23,886 nt of DNA from Echinostoma caproni. Lineage: Eukaryota; Platyhelminthes; Trematoda; Plagiorchiida; Echinostomatidae. Below, piece after piece: positions 11,298-20,330 of this stretch. The notes under the pieces were generated by a model that was not told where the DNA came from, did not search any database, and saw nothing but the letters and a program-made list of their open reading frames with translations. Each line of letters opens with the position of its first letter. Positions within the stretch are counted from its first letter, which is position 1. The translations under genes and the position numbers were made by a program. The stretch lies in contig UZAN01040632.1 in NCBI GenBank assembly GCA_900618425.1, forward strand, positions 15,381-39,266, in the 5' to 3' direction.

Positions 11298-11640
11298 NNN
11301 NNNNNNNNNNNNNNNNNNNNNNNNNNNNNNNNNNNNNNNNNNNNNNNNNNNNNNNNNNNNNNNNNNNNNNNNNNNNNNNNNNNNNNNNNNNNNNNNNNNN
11401 NNNNNNNNNNNNNNNNNNNNNNNNNNNNNNNNNNNNNNNNNNNNNNNNNNNNNNNNNNNNNNNNNNNNNNNNNNNNNNNNNNNNNNNNNNNNNNNNNNNN
11501 NNNNNNNNNNNNNNNNNNNNNNNNNNNNNNNNNNNNNNNNNNNNNNNNNNNNNNNNNNNNNNNNNNNNNNNNNNNNNNNNNNNNNNNNNNNNNNNNNNNN
11601 NNNNNNNNNNNNNNNNNNNNNNNNNNNNNNNNNNNNNNNN
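11298..11640. other. Assembly gap (343 N)
   Basis: Run of unknown bases. The seven bases before the gap (11291-11297) and the seven after it (11641-11647) are the same, CTTAAAA, so the gap may hide a tandem or collapsed repeat. Apparent reading frames across it have no meaning. Confidence 0.99.
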
Positions 11641-12879
11641 CTTAAAAACATCCATCACTCATTCACCGAACAAAAAGGTGAACAACGAGAAACAGGACAC
11701 AAATCAGAAGGAGGAAACGAGTTCACGCACTTGAAATAAAATAAACTGCAGCTAATAATTTAATCGATCGATAGAAATTTGCCCGTTTATTGCGGAGGCT
11801 TTGGTTATAGCAGATAATCGAAAGGGGAAAAAATAGAACTAGTATCGGATCATATATAACGAACCAGGTGATAGGATGCATTTTATCAACATGCCCACTT
11901 TGATAACTGGCCGTTGATTTACTGTTCAAGTAATTGCGATCATCAGTGTCAACACAATGTGGGAGACGTTCTTACCGGAGTCGAAATCATTTAATAGTTT
12001 ATGACTGCGCTGACGCTCCAAAACGTACATGAGATGTGATTTTATAAGCTACTATTACAAAAAGCGGGACCTCAAAACAAGCCCTGCGTTAGTGCATGAG
12101 ATAGACAAATAACCAGTTCCGAACTTTAAAATCCACCTGTCTCATGCATACCAACGTCGAAAAATTATAGTACAACTCGCTCAGAAGATAATGCAAAAGT
12201 ATCATTTAATGTGTAATAATTACAACCTGGCAAAAGAGTAAGTTATACAGAATAGGAACGGGGTATAGTCCCCAAGTATATATATTCATACAATAATAAT
12301 TGGTAAGCGGATTCCTAACCATATCTCTTCTACCCTATGATGCCTCCAGTAACTCGGTTACACGAGCTCNTACAGGCATGGAACATGAGCACAAATGAGC
12401 AATTTGATAAAAGGTATACTACACTGTTCTCATCGAATTTACAGGTCTTCATTAAAACTCATCACGGAAATTTTATCCCTAATATTTATTTGATTCATGT
12501 AAAAGGCATACCACAAAATGAAAAACGGGGAATTAACGACTCTTTCATACACTATCTACAGTGATGTCAGTGACTAGTATCCATTCACTTTTATAAAATG
12601 TTCCACAATAATGGGAAGTAATACTTTCTAATGCCACTGGGGCCGGTATGCCTCATTTCTACCAGAAATAGTCAAGTCAAGTCAATCAAGTTAAGGAAAG
12701 CTTTATGCACCCAAAGACTGAATTCTCAATAATTTACTATTTTTACAATGTATATATAGAAAAACCAATTGCTAACAACAAAAAGAACAGTACAAAAATT
12801 TTATATTTTTGTAAATGGGGGAAACATTAGTGCAGTATTTTTTCTATTGCGATCAACTAAGCAAGGTAGGGAATTACAC
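11641..12879. other. AT-rich stretch with a short pentamer repeat, no gene seen
   Basis: It contains a single N at 12370 and three copies of GTCAA at 12671-12685, followed by imperfect extensions to about 12695. The pentamer lies just after a slightly GC-richer segment (12630-12670), an arrangement sometimes seen at LINE 3' tails, but no coding remnant lies directly upstream. A 75-codon frame at 12337-12564 looks like chance. Confidence 0.35.
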
Positions 12880-12975
12880 TGTTTCTATAGGTGGATGTAC
12901 GCGCATTAAGGAGTTGATGTTTGAAGCCAGTTCGGAGATTCGACAGGGCTTTTACGATATCTCGGTGCAGACAGT
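12880..12975 (+). pseudogene. Possible LINE reverse transcriptase motif B remnant
   Basis: Inside a 62-codon open frame (12815-13003) the peptide TRIKELMFEASSEIRQGF resembles the stretch around the conserved RQG motif that precedes the catalytic box in RTE and jockey-like reverse transcriptases (usually a small-residue run, then GVRQGCPLSP). The Cys-Pro-Leu-Ser part that should follow is not present. The match is short, so it may be coincidence or a strongly eroded fragment unrelated to the LINE remnants that begin about 1 kb downstream. Confidence 0.3.
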
Positions 12976-13441
12976 GCTCTTGATCATGTTATCCTGTCAA
13001 TAAAGGTATCACAATAGTCAAGGTGTTTGGAAATAAGAAAAATCAACCAAAACAACTCTATAAACTCCACCGTAGCGAGCCAAAAGTTTAAGGGATCCGG
13101 AAAATAAAGTGAAGTAAATTCTTTCAGACCAGGGATAAATATCGGGGAGCAGTATAGCCAGTATGGAACAGTGCAATTAATCACAAATTTAAGAATAAGA
13201 TTATGTGGTACAACCAGCATGCATCATCTATAGACAGGCAGTTAAGAGTGAAAACTCAGGTTCTTTCAAGGCACTGGAAACATTTAACATTGATTCTGAG
13301 AGTATGTTCTCCGACTTGGGAATTTATCAACTGATCTTCCAATACATCCCGCGTGGAGCAGAATAAACCTCTAAATATATCATAGGGTATAACCAAGAGT
13401 ACCGATTCTATCCATCACCCCTATACTACACGTAGAATTTA

Positions 13442-13700
13442 TTAGATGCCCAGGTATAAATTACAACTGTCTGCCATAGCGAACTCCCTGCTTTTTGCTT
13501 CTGACGTGGTCACTCGCTTTTTGCAAGAGAACTGTAAGTCGTACTGGATCACAATCTTTGTTGCCATGGTAACAGCAACTGCTGTGTCCAATTTCGACAT
13601 GTTCTCTTGTCTCATATGCTCCTTGTCAAACAGCAAACGGTCACCAAAAATCGCATTAGGTGACACAAATGGAAAAATTATTCTATCAAACGAACCCAAA
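13442..13700 (-). CDS. Weak candidate terminal exon, unidentified
   Basis: On the minus strand a pyrimidine-rich stretch ending CATCTTCTTAG precedes 13700. An open frame of about 85 codons then runs to a stop at 13442, with segments such as GSFDRIIFPFVSPNAIFGD and EHMRQENMSKLDTAVAV. The plus strand is also open over almost the same interval (13446-13712), so the coding strand, if any, is not certain. No family is recognised. It could equally be a fragment inserted between LINE pieces or a chance frame. Confidence 0.22.
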
Positions 13701-13968
13701 CTAAGAAGATGAGGGAAACCTTCTGATTAACCATCAAATCGTTCATTAGAAGGATCTACTATCTTTTCTCTTTCAACTTATTTGGTGGCTCACTACGTAA
13801 ACTATTAACCACCCAGGATGTTTGAACGTTTTGAAAAACCTGGAGAAAACAGTGCCCTATGAAATTCCGCAGTTCTATCTACAAGCAATAGTTAACCACC
13901 TCGAAATGGTGTTTGTTTGAATGTGGAAGTTAAAACCAATCCACCCTAAATCTTTTGGTTAAATAAAA

Positions 13969-14630
13969 CCCGAAAACTCCCGAGGAGTAAGTCTTATTGA
14001 CATGGCTATCAAGGCATTAACACTGCTACATCTGAACCGCTTTAGAGTAGCAATAACAGCACTTATCTCAAAGAGGAAGTTTATGGTGAGGAAGAGAGTA
14101 CGTTGAGCAAAGTTTCAATGTGTTATTATTTTTCAAACACTGCAAGTTAAAACAGCACACAACGGTTAGCTTCATCGATTTTATCGGGAACACCCCCTAT
14201 CCACTCGAATAATCGATAGCTGTGTCAGTAGTGCTGCCGAAGTCTTCGGACTGAAGATTACTTTGACGAAAAGTAAAATCTTCCCCGCAAAGTTACACCC
14301 TTCGAAGTCACCCAATCATATCGATGACGAATCAATAGAATATGATTACAAGTATCTAAATATCATGGCTCAATGGTTCAACTCAAAAGCGAGGCCTATG
14401 ATGAAATCACATTATAATTCGATAGCGCGCGGAATCCTTATGCAACTGTGAAAGATAATATGTTATGGAGAGGCAGCAAGCTTAACCTTCCAACTAAGAT
14501 ATGAGTCTTCCCCGCTGTCATTGGTCCTGTTCTTTAATTGGTTGTGAGGCCTGGTTATAACACGGAAAAAATGAATTAGTTGATCATTGGTGCTCGCAGC
14601 GCATCCTGATTTCACTGTAGCAAGAACAAC
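13969..14630 (+). pseudogene. LINE reverse transcriptase remnants with internal deletion
   Basis: In order, the stretch shows PENSRGVSLIDMAIKALTLL (13969 onward), matching the reverse transcriptase block usually written as NYRGISLL..K; a possible catalytic-box remnant FIDFIG (14171-14188) where YADD is expected; AAEVFGLKITLTKSKIF (14227 onward), matching the FGL.IN..KTK block; the YDYKYLNIM segment (usually TYLG) near 14341; and, after frame changes, LWRGSKLNLPTKI, GCEAWL (about 14540) and ELVDHWCSQRILISL (about 14573-14617), matching the LLYGCEAW and DHWCLRRIL blocks. Only about 110 bases separate the first block from the box where roughly 300 or more are expected, so motifs A and B are deleted. 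The second catalytic Asp appears lost and stops occur. RTE or jockey-like; clade uncertain. Confidence 0.75.
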
Positions 14631-15333
14631 TTTTCAATGAAACGCATTGCCAACAACGCAACGGCATTGATAAATGGTCTTCTCTGCCGTACCACAGCCT
14701 TCAGTGATTTAGTCACGTTCTCTGGAGATCTACGAACCCGGGTTCGGAACAGTGCTGAGTACAAAGACCACTTTCCGTCTGGTACTGTTATCTGGGTAGT
14801 CACCTTAGGATTTGAGTTCAAAAGTTCATAAAGAACATCAAAGAAGTAAACCTACAAAGACTTCCATGATCTATGGGAATGGATTAGAAGTGGGGTAATA
14901 ATCTATACGGACCCTACTTCAAGCACAGAAGCGTGAATAGCTGCTATCCGAGATGTCTAAGAAACCGGTTCATCTTCATACAGGAACTGCTCACCCAAAA
15001 GCAAATGTGCTTTAAATATTCCAAAACAAACTTTGTCCAAAAAATATGAATCGTTGTTTCGAAATGATGAGAAAATATACCGCTTGATACTGATGGTAAT
15101 ATATTTGTTCTCTATACATCATACCACAAAGTGAATCGATGGTTAGTCGATATAGCGGATCCCATTCGTAAATCTTTGAAGTCTCATTGTGTTAAAAACA
15201 TTTTGAAATTGCAAATTTATCAGATAAATGTGATTTATCCTCTTTTAAAATGCTATCTATTTACCCTGATTCGCCTTTTACAAACTTCCCCCTTTATTAA
15301 ACAGTAGAGTTTTTATGTCATTTTATCTCTTCG
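14631..15333. other. Stretch between retroelement remnants, no gene assigned
   Basis: Overlapping frames of 64-69 codons are open on both strands at 14612-14831 in a GC-richer patch. This may be the continuation of the preceding LINE or an independent repeat, but I could not match a motif. From 14840 to 15333 the sequence is AT-rich and unremarkable. Confidence 0.3.
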
Positions 15334-15701
15334 GAGAACATTCACCTCGTGATTCCCATTGATGATTTGAAGGATCCTATCATTGTATGCATACGTTATA
15401 AACGGGAAGTAACAGCACATAAACCAATTGACGGTATAGCAAGGCACAGTCCCCTGGGCCCAGCATTAGCTAATGTGTTTCTAGGAGTGATTGAAAGACG
15501 ATTACAAGATAACATTTCAGAGGTTAGTTTGTCGATGATATTTTGATTTTTACCGATCCTAAGCATTTTAACACCATTTTACACTGCTTATTAGTTTCCC
15601 TTGAGGAGGAAAAGGATAGCTGTTTGAATGTTTTAGATATAAAAACCAGGAGGCGATCAGAGTGGACTTTACAACAATCTTTCTACCAAGAGACCATATG
15701 A
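15334..15701 (+). pseudogene. Penelope-like element copy B: RT palm fragment
   Basis: The fragment reads IPIDDLKDPIIV near its start, then PIDGIARHSPLGPALANVFL (about 15421-15483), which is the Penelope-type reverse transcriptase motif usually read as DGVAMGSPLGP..A..F. IERRLQDNIS follows. After a frameshift between 15510 and 15527 comes the catalytic box FVDDILIF (15528-15551), with both aspartates kept. Then LEEEKDSCLNVLDIKTRRR and WTLQQSFYQE match the thumb region that follows the palm, with an apparent deletion of about 20 residues between about 15585 and 15605. The frame ends at TGA 15699-15701. The GIY-YIG part is absent downstream. The motifs overlap those of copy A only at the thumb, so A and B are separate copies, possibly of related families. 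Confidence 0.8.
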
Positions 15702-16842
15702 AACGAACAGTACTGACAATTCCTTATATCATATTATTCTATTATTTTACTTTATTTTATATTACTGGCAACCGGTCTCACCAAACTGTCATATTCGCGA
15801 GTCCTAATCTAACCGACCTGCTATTCATTTGTTCACAAGCGGAAAGCTTTGATTGTGAATCTCTGTGAAACGCATTTATAAAAAACACGATATAGCGAAC
15901 AAGCTGCCTTTGGTACTTCATTATCGATGCATAGAAATGGTCCGCTACATGTCGAGGTTCAATGGGAAACCTAAATTTCCGAGCAAAACTTTATCTCACG
16001 TTTCTTTGGAAGTTCACTCCACAAATGTGGATTTCTCTCACCAGTTTCGTCACACTGAGAAACGATAAATAAGTTTGCTAAATCGAAGGCTTCAAACAAC
16101 CTGAAAACAAACCGATATATTATTATCGCGTAGCAAGTGTCCATTTTGTTATATATCAGCTCTTTTATTGGTCGCTTCCCCTTTCCTCAAAATTGTATCA
16201 TTATAAATTCAATGAGAGAAAGTAAAAAGAAAAGAAACAAAAAGCTGTTGAACCGTGAACACATTTATAAGACTAATGAACTGTACGGTATCCCACAAAA
16301 TTCTTCAAAGGATACCACTGAAACAGTGGTAAAACAGTTAACCTTTTACGGCTTACCTCATGTATTTTGTCATTCATAGAACACCTACTTTTGTTTATGA
16401 ACCACATATGACCCACCGATTTCTTATAACAATGAAATTGACAAAATAATTCAAAACTGGTATGTCTCTTACATATTTTTACGACAGTAATAAACAGAGG
16501 ATTGGGTCACCAAAGACTGGTTGTTTGCCATTTCGTGTTTTCTTAAAAGCATTGCTCTCAAGCTAATCATGAATAAAGTTAAGTGCTACTAAATTACTTC
16601 TGGTATGAACTGCTTCGTATCAAGTTATGACTAACATCATTACAAATTACGTTAGATTCTCACTCTAAAAGGACAAGACTGAATTTCGAGTGTCTCAACC
16701 CTAGTGTGATATTTTCACAAGGCAATGCCTGGGAGAGGATAGTTGTTTATTATGGATAACGGTCAGGGTATCGGTAAATTGGCATTCATGCAATAAAATA
16801 TCTCGTTTCGAAGAGTCTTCAGAATTCCCACATGCACACAGA
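15702..16842. other. AT-rich stretch, no gene assigned
   Basis: Plus-strand frames at 15865-16068 and 16137-16379 follow Penelope copy B. They could be eroded continuation of it, but no GIY-YIG or linker motif could be read. The second frame is Lys- and Asn-rich, with no known motif. From 16380 to 16842 nothing was seen. Confidence 0.35.
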
Positions 16843-16889
16843 TTAGTTAATGGAACGCTCTACTATTAGATGCGTATTCTTGTAGTTAC

Positions 16890-17002
16890 CATACTGAACA
16901 GCAGCAATCCGCTCCAACAGATCTTGTTCAATGTTGACCCAATTAGCTCTTGTATGGGTTGAAAATACATCGCAGTTATCGAGGATATCTGGTTCATTTA
17001 GA
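16890..17002 (-). CDS. Weak candidate exon or element fragment, unidentified
   Basis: On the minus strand a frame from about 17009 to a stop at 16843 reads LNEPDILDNCDVFSTHTRAN and then WVNIEQDLLERIAAVQYG. Its balanced composition is unlike the AT-driven chance frames nearby. A moderate donor (TATG followed by GTAACT) lies just below 16890. An acceptor-like GTTGTAG ends at 17003, but it lacks a good pyrimidine tract. No family is recognised. It could be a host exon or a small retroelement fragment. Confidence 0.25.
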
Positions 17003-17467
17003 CTACAACACTATTGATTTCTTTTTGACTGTCAGTGTCTTTTCTCCATCAATGAACGATAGATTGGTGTTTCTTTTTGAAACGAGCAACGGACACTTGC
17101 TCCAATGTAAGATATTAGATAAAGCAATATTGTACCATTGTATTTTATCTCTACTAGATGAATTTGCTATCTTTATTCAGTATTTCAGACCTACTGGGTT
17201 GATGCACATTTTTAGTTCATGTGCAATGCAAATTGGGATGGGGACCAAGCGAGTTGTCTGTGACTAGTCGTAATTTAAAAATACTATTTTCATTCCAAAA
17301 ACGAGGTAAATGTAAACCATTCTGAACACCACTTAACAGGAGTTCCTACCTTCGGCATGAAACTTTTTCATGCTGATCTTCTTTCTTTTGGATCAATAAG
17401 CTTTCTTACTGACGACGTGGCGAGTATTCTAAATTCCAAGTTACTTGAAGCTTAAATAACTGAAGAT
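17003..17467. other. AT-rich stretch, no gene seen
   Basis: A 105-codon plus-strand frame (16950-17267) starts inside the weak exon candidate on the other strand. It is Phe-, Ile- and Leu-rich as expected of AT-rich DNA and has no recognised motif. Nothing else was seen up to the Penelope copy C boundary. Confidence 0.35.
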
Positions 17468-17501
17468 CTGTTCACCAAGCTTGGCAATTTGTTTGCAAAC
17501 G
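17468..17501 (-). repeat. Inverted copy of the Penelope terminal sequence (left arm)
   Basis: The reverse complement of 17468-17501 matches 18573-18606 at 31 of 34 positions. The right arm belongs to the 3' terminal region of Penelope copy C, downstream of its hammerhead-like core. This left arm directly abuts the point where the truncated RT coding remnant begins (about 17508). Penelope-like elements are known to carry terminal repeats in direct or inverted orientation, so this marks the 5' edge of the copy. Confidence 0.8.
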
Positions 17502-17507
17502 AACATA

Positions 17508-18358
17508 TGACATTATCAATAACACATTCAATGGTATCAAGTTCACAATGGAGACCGAAAAGGATAAACAACTGGCATTTTTGGACATCTTGATCATCAG
17601 AACGCCATCAGGAAAACTGGAGACAACGGTATACCGCAAGGCAGCACATACGGATCAAATCCTAAACTTCAAAAGTGATCATCCACACAGTCACAAAAGA
17701 TACTATGTTAGAACCCTGTTCGGAAGAATCCAAACGCACTGCAGCACCAACATACTGAAGAAGAAAGATACCTCCTCAAAGTATTCGCTCACAGTGGCTA
17801 CCCCCGCAACTTCATCAAAAGAACTCTGGCTCAAACAACGAAGGAAACAACAAGCGGAGACTCGAGAACAAGAACGATCCTGCCGTACAACAAGGACGTT
17901 TCGGAAATGACAGCAAGACTGCTCAGATCATATGGAATCCAAGTCGCCCACAAACCGATGGCCTGTCTAAGGGGACTTCTGTCAAAACCCAAGAAGAGAA
18001 CAATGGAGAATGCCAAGAACAGCGTCATCTACGAAATAAACTGCAAGAACTATTCAAAATACTATATCGGACAAACTGGGAGAAAAGTGTCAACAAGGAT
18101 CCATGAACAGTAATTGACAGTCAAGAGACATGACCCGCTATCGTTGTCTCCCTCCAAGAATATCAAGAAGGACATCAATTTGACTTCGAATCAGTGAAAA
18201 TTAACGATCAAGCCTGATCAAAAGACGCCAGAGAATTTCTTGAGGCCTGGCACTCTTCAATCAACTCAATAAACAGGCACATCGAACTGGATCACGTGTA
18301 CACACCAATGCAACTCAAGGATCAAATGACGCAACAAAAAGGTCACGCCTTGACCTAA
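17508..18358 (+). pseudogene. Penelope-like element copy C: RT end plus GIY-YIG endonuclease
   Basis: From about 17508 the frame reads NNTFNGIKFTMETEKDKQLA, FLDILI (17578-17595), TTVYRKAAHTDQILNFKSDH and HKRYYVRTLFGRIQTHCS: the C-terminal (thumb) part of a Penelope-type reverse transcriptase. The catalytic palm is missing. Near 17760-17772 the frame shifts to LLKVFAHSGYPRNFIKRTL (from 17772). Then come the linker LLRSYGIQVAHKPMACLRGL and the GIY-YIG segment IYEINCKNYSKYYIGQTGRK (about 18027-18086), with YIG and the following Arg kept but the second Cys of the usual CxxC replaced by Tyr. TAA ends that frame at 18111-18113. A further frame reads EYQEGHQFDFESVKIND, stop near 18217, AREFLEAWHSSINSINRHIE and ends at TAA 18356-18358, matching the usual EAW..INRHI C-terminus. 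The copy is 5'-truncated and carries frameshifts. It is flanked by an inverted terminal repeat and a 3' terminal region. Confidence 0.88.
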
Positions 18359-18496
18359 GAACGAACGGAAACCGCAATCGGCACGAAAGGACAACTTCCT
18401 CCCCCCCCCACTCTAACCCCTCGCACCAGTTCAACGGCGAACCGAGTCGAACACAGCGAGAACAGGGGACGAAAATAATCGGCGGAGAAGAGCACA

Positions 18497-18504
18497 TATA
18501 TAAA
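18497..18504 (+). promoter_or_regulatory. TATA-like box in the Penelope terminal region
   Basis: TATATAAA stands out in a GC-richer segment about 40 bases upstream of the hammerhead-like core. Its position suits a promoter inside the terminal repeat driving element transcription. Function is inferred from position and sequence only. Confidence 0.4.
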
Positions 18505-18542
18505 CGAACGGGTACAAGCAGAACACTGTCACTTCACAAGCA

Positions 18543-18591
18543 CTGATGATGTCATCTCGGCTGGTGATGAAACGTTTGCAAACAAATTGTC
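18543..18591 (+). ncRNA. Hammerhead-ribozyme-like core, probably degenerate
   Basis: CTGATGA (18543-18549) and GAAAC (18569-18573) are the two conserved core strands of a hammerhead ribozyme. Between them GTCATC (18551-18556) and GGTGAT (18563-18568) pair over six positions, two of them G-U, around the loop TCGGCT, which gives stem II. An extra T at 18550 would be bulged. Downstream, GTC (18589-18591) could be the cleavage triplet closing a poor stem III. Stem I pairing is not evident, so activity is doubtful. Hammerhead motifs are known from the terminal repeats of Penelope-like elements, which supports the reading. Confidence 0.5.
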
Positions 18592-18606
18592 AAGCTCGGC
18601 GAACAG
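18573..18606 (+). repeat. Inverted terminal repeat (right arm) of Penelope copy C
   Basis: Matches the reverse complement of 17468-17501 with three mismatches, all transitions in the sense comparison (T/C). It begins at the end of the hammerhead-like GAAAC strand. Confidence 0.8.
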
Positions 18607-18746
18607 GCAAAATGGAATTCAGTTCACCCGAGCTACAAGAACCAATTTTGAACATTTTGTCAAGTGGTCTGGTATTGACCATATCTCATTACACAAACGG
18701 CCAAAACGGTCAGCAACAAACAGTATATCATGCCTAGTTCTCACAG

Positions 18747-18937
18747 TCAATCTTATAATAGTGTATTGATACCGTTCCGGCCTTCCATTCTGACCACATG
18801 CAAGAAGTACGACAACAGTGGAATACGTTTACCTGTAAACTATCCTCAGTACCAGCCCGATTGGTTGGGTTGCAATCAAACGGCGATTCGTGAAAGGTAT
18901 CGTTTTCAGAGATATGTTCTACGCACAAAGTTATTCA
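18747..18937 (+). CDS. Weak candidate exon, unidentified
   Basis: A pyrimidine-containing acceptor (AGTTCTCACAG) ends at 18746 and a good donor (GTAAGA) begins at 18938. The 191 bases between are open in the frame reading SVLIPFRPSILTTCKKYDNS, then LPVNYPQYQPDWLGCNQTAI and RERYRFQRYVLRTKLF. The composition, with Pro, Tyr, Trp and Arg, is less AT-driven than neighbouring frames. No protein family is recognised. A weaker minus-strand frame overlaps. The segment lies just outside the Penelope terminal region. Confidence 0.3.
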
Positions 18938-19591
18938 GTAAGAATATGCAACAAATCGTTTATTGATGAATACGGCACTTAAGGGACCTTTCAGCCATCT
19001 CTAGAAACCGGATTGGAACAGAGTTGTCATAACCCATTCATGAACAGAAAAGATACTAATCAACAAATGAGCTTGAGGAATCGATTATTGTAGCTCAAGC
19101 CAAGTATTTGAAGTACGTATAATAAGAAGTAGCTAGTTGGGCTAAACCAACAAAATAAATCCAACGGGTAATAAAAGTGAAACACACACACGCACGACCA
19201 AGTCAAGTATCCGTTAGTCGCTCAGAAATAAATCTTCTGACTTTCATCACCTTCCTTGCTCTCCCCCTCTCCCCCCGTTGAGAACTCTCCTCACATCACA
19301 CACGTTCGTTTATGAGTTTGTGGGTCGGTATGTATCTAGACCGACCGACACTCAAAACTGAAGCGACAGATAAGAATGATTGGAAAATGGAGAAAACAAT
19401 TAATGGTGCATTTATTCAGTTATTGAAAAATCAGCTCATTTTAGGCCAAGAATACAGTTTCTTTGGTAGATAAAGCACTTTTGATAAAATGATTTTATAT
19501 CGGGTGTGAAAATACCACGAATAAATTTTGGCATTTAAACTGCATTCTGTAAATAGACTGTCACACACCATTCTTTGATATCTTCTCTTAA
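18938..19591. other. Non-coding stretch with CA and CT-rich tracts
   Basis: It holds a CA tract (about 19181-19194), a C/T-rich tract (19250-19278) and a hairpin with a 7-bp stem, GGTCGGT (19323-19329) and ACCGACC (19340-19346). No gene was seen. Confidence 0.4.
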
Positions 19592-19606
19592 TACGTATAT
19601 TTAATT
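19592..19606. repeat. Target-site duplication, left copy
   Basis: TACGTATATTTAATT occurs here and again at 19774-19788, exactly bracketing the tRNA-derived SINE. A perfect 15-base duplication is typical of LINE-mediated insertion. Confidence 0.85.
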
Positions 19607-19773
19607 TCAAAGGTGAATTCGGCGCATATATAGCAAGTGAAGCGTGAACTGAAAAGCTAGGAAGCACTGGACAGCTGTTTCGACCTGGTTGGGTCTCATT
19701 AGCAGTGCGAATTCATCGACCCAACTGGGGATCGAACCCGGGACCTCATGGGCAGAACACAAGCATGCAACCC
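19607..19773 (-). mobile_element. tRNA-derived SINE, minus strand, about 167 bp
   Basis: On the minus strand the element starts at 19773 and carries a near-perfect RNA polymerase III B box, GGTTCGATCCC (about 19728-19738), inside a T-arm-like segment GTCCCGGGTTCGATCCCCAG. It then continues through a non-tRNA body to 19607. The 5' part before the B box is short, and a good A box is not obvious, so the tRNA head may be 5'-truncated or diverged. Perfect 15-bp direct repeats flank both sides, so the ends are well defined and the insertion is fairly young. SINEs have no protein and depend on a LINE for movement; the RTE- and CR1-like LINEs in this window are candidate partners, but no shared 3' tail was seen. 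Confidence 0.8.
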
Positions 19774-19788
19774 TACGTATATTTAATT
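19774..19788. repeat. Target-site duplication, right copy
   Basis: Exact copy of 19592-19606. Confidence 0.85.
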
Positions 19789-20330
19789 AATCAAAAACGG
19801 GTAAGATGCCAATAATGCATGTGGCAAAAAATTAAAAAGCAGGTATGTAGCAAAAGATATCACGCTTATTAATGGAAACGTGGGTGTATTATTATTAACT
19901 TACCCCGTGAAGTCTTAAAAAGATGTTTCATATCATTAGTTTTTTGTTGTTAAAGTCAGAGATAATCACAGTAAATGGGAGTAGCATTTGCGATACATCT
20001 TTCCGATTATTTTTTAGACCGTCTGTATCTCCGTGCTTGTAATTCAAGGGATGTGTCCAACCTGTTGCTAAAAATACTCTGAACAGTGGTTTAAGGAAGT
20101 CGCAAGCAATGTGGTATTCATCCTCCTATTCATTTACGTCATTTACATAGATTTATTACACCTTTCCCACGTGTCACCTTCCCGTATTATTCATCTCAGA
20201 GAGAAACCACCCTTGGACTTCTCAGTTTAGCACTTGTCTCTGAACACAAACGAACAACTGAAAACTAAAAATCACACGAACAATTAAGAAGAACGAATAA
20301 CGCCCTTCGATTGGCTGCGCTACGTTTTGT
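19789..20330. other. AT-rich stretch, then probable 5' region of the CR1-like LINE
   Basis: No gene was seen. The part after about 20160 becomes less AT-rich and runs into the LINE reading frame, so it may be the element's 5' untranslated region. The 5' boundary of the element could not be fixed. Confidence 0.35.

Larger units (their letters stand above)
18359..18640 (+). repeat. 3' terminal region (pLTR-like) of Penelope copy C
   Basis: This GC-richer segment follows the last ORF stop and holds a C-run (18401-18411), a TATA-like box, a hammerhead-like core and the right arm of the inverted repeat. In canonical Penelope-like elements the terminal repeat supplies the promoter and the hammerhead motif. 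The right boundary is uncertain; composition changes to AT-rich after about 18640. Confidence 0.6.

Noticed and set aside
11287..11658. Two open frames of about 120 codons on the minus strand
   Set aside because: They consist almost wholly of unknown bases in the assembly gap.
16137..16379. 80-codon plus-strand frame downstream of Penelope copy B
   Set aside because: Searched for linker or GIY-YIG motifs and found none; Lys/Asn-rich and probably chance.
16950..17267. 105-codon plus-strand frame
   Set aside because: Hydrophobic, AT-driven composition with no recognised motif and no conserved context; length alone is not convincing.
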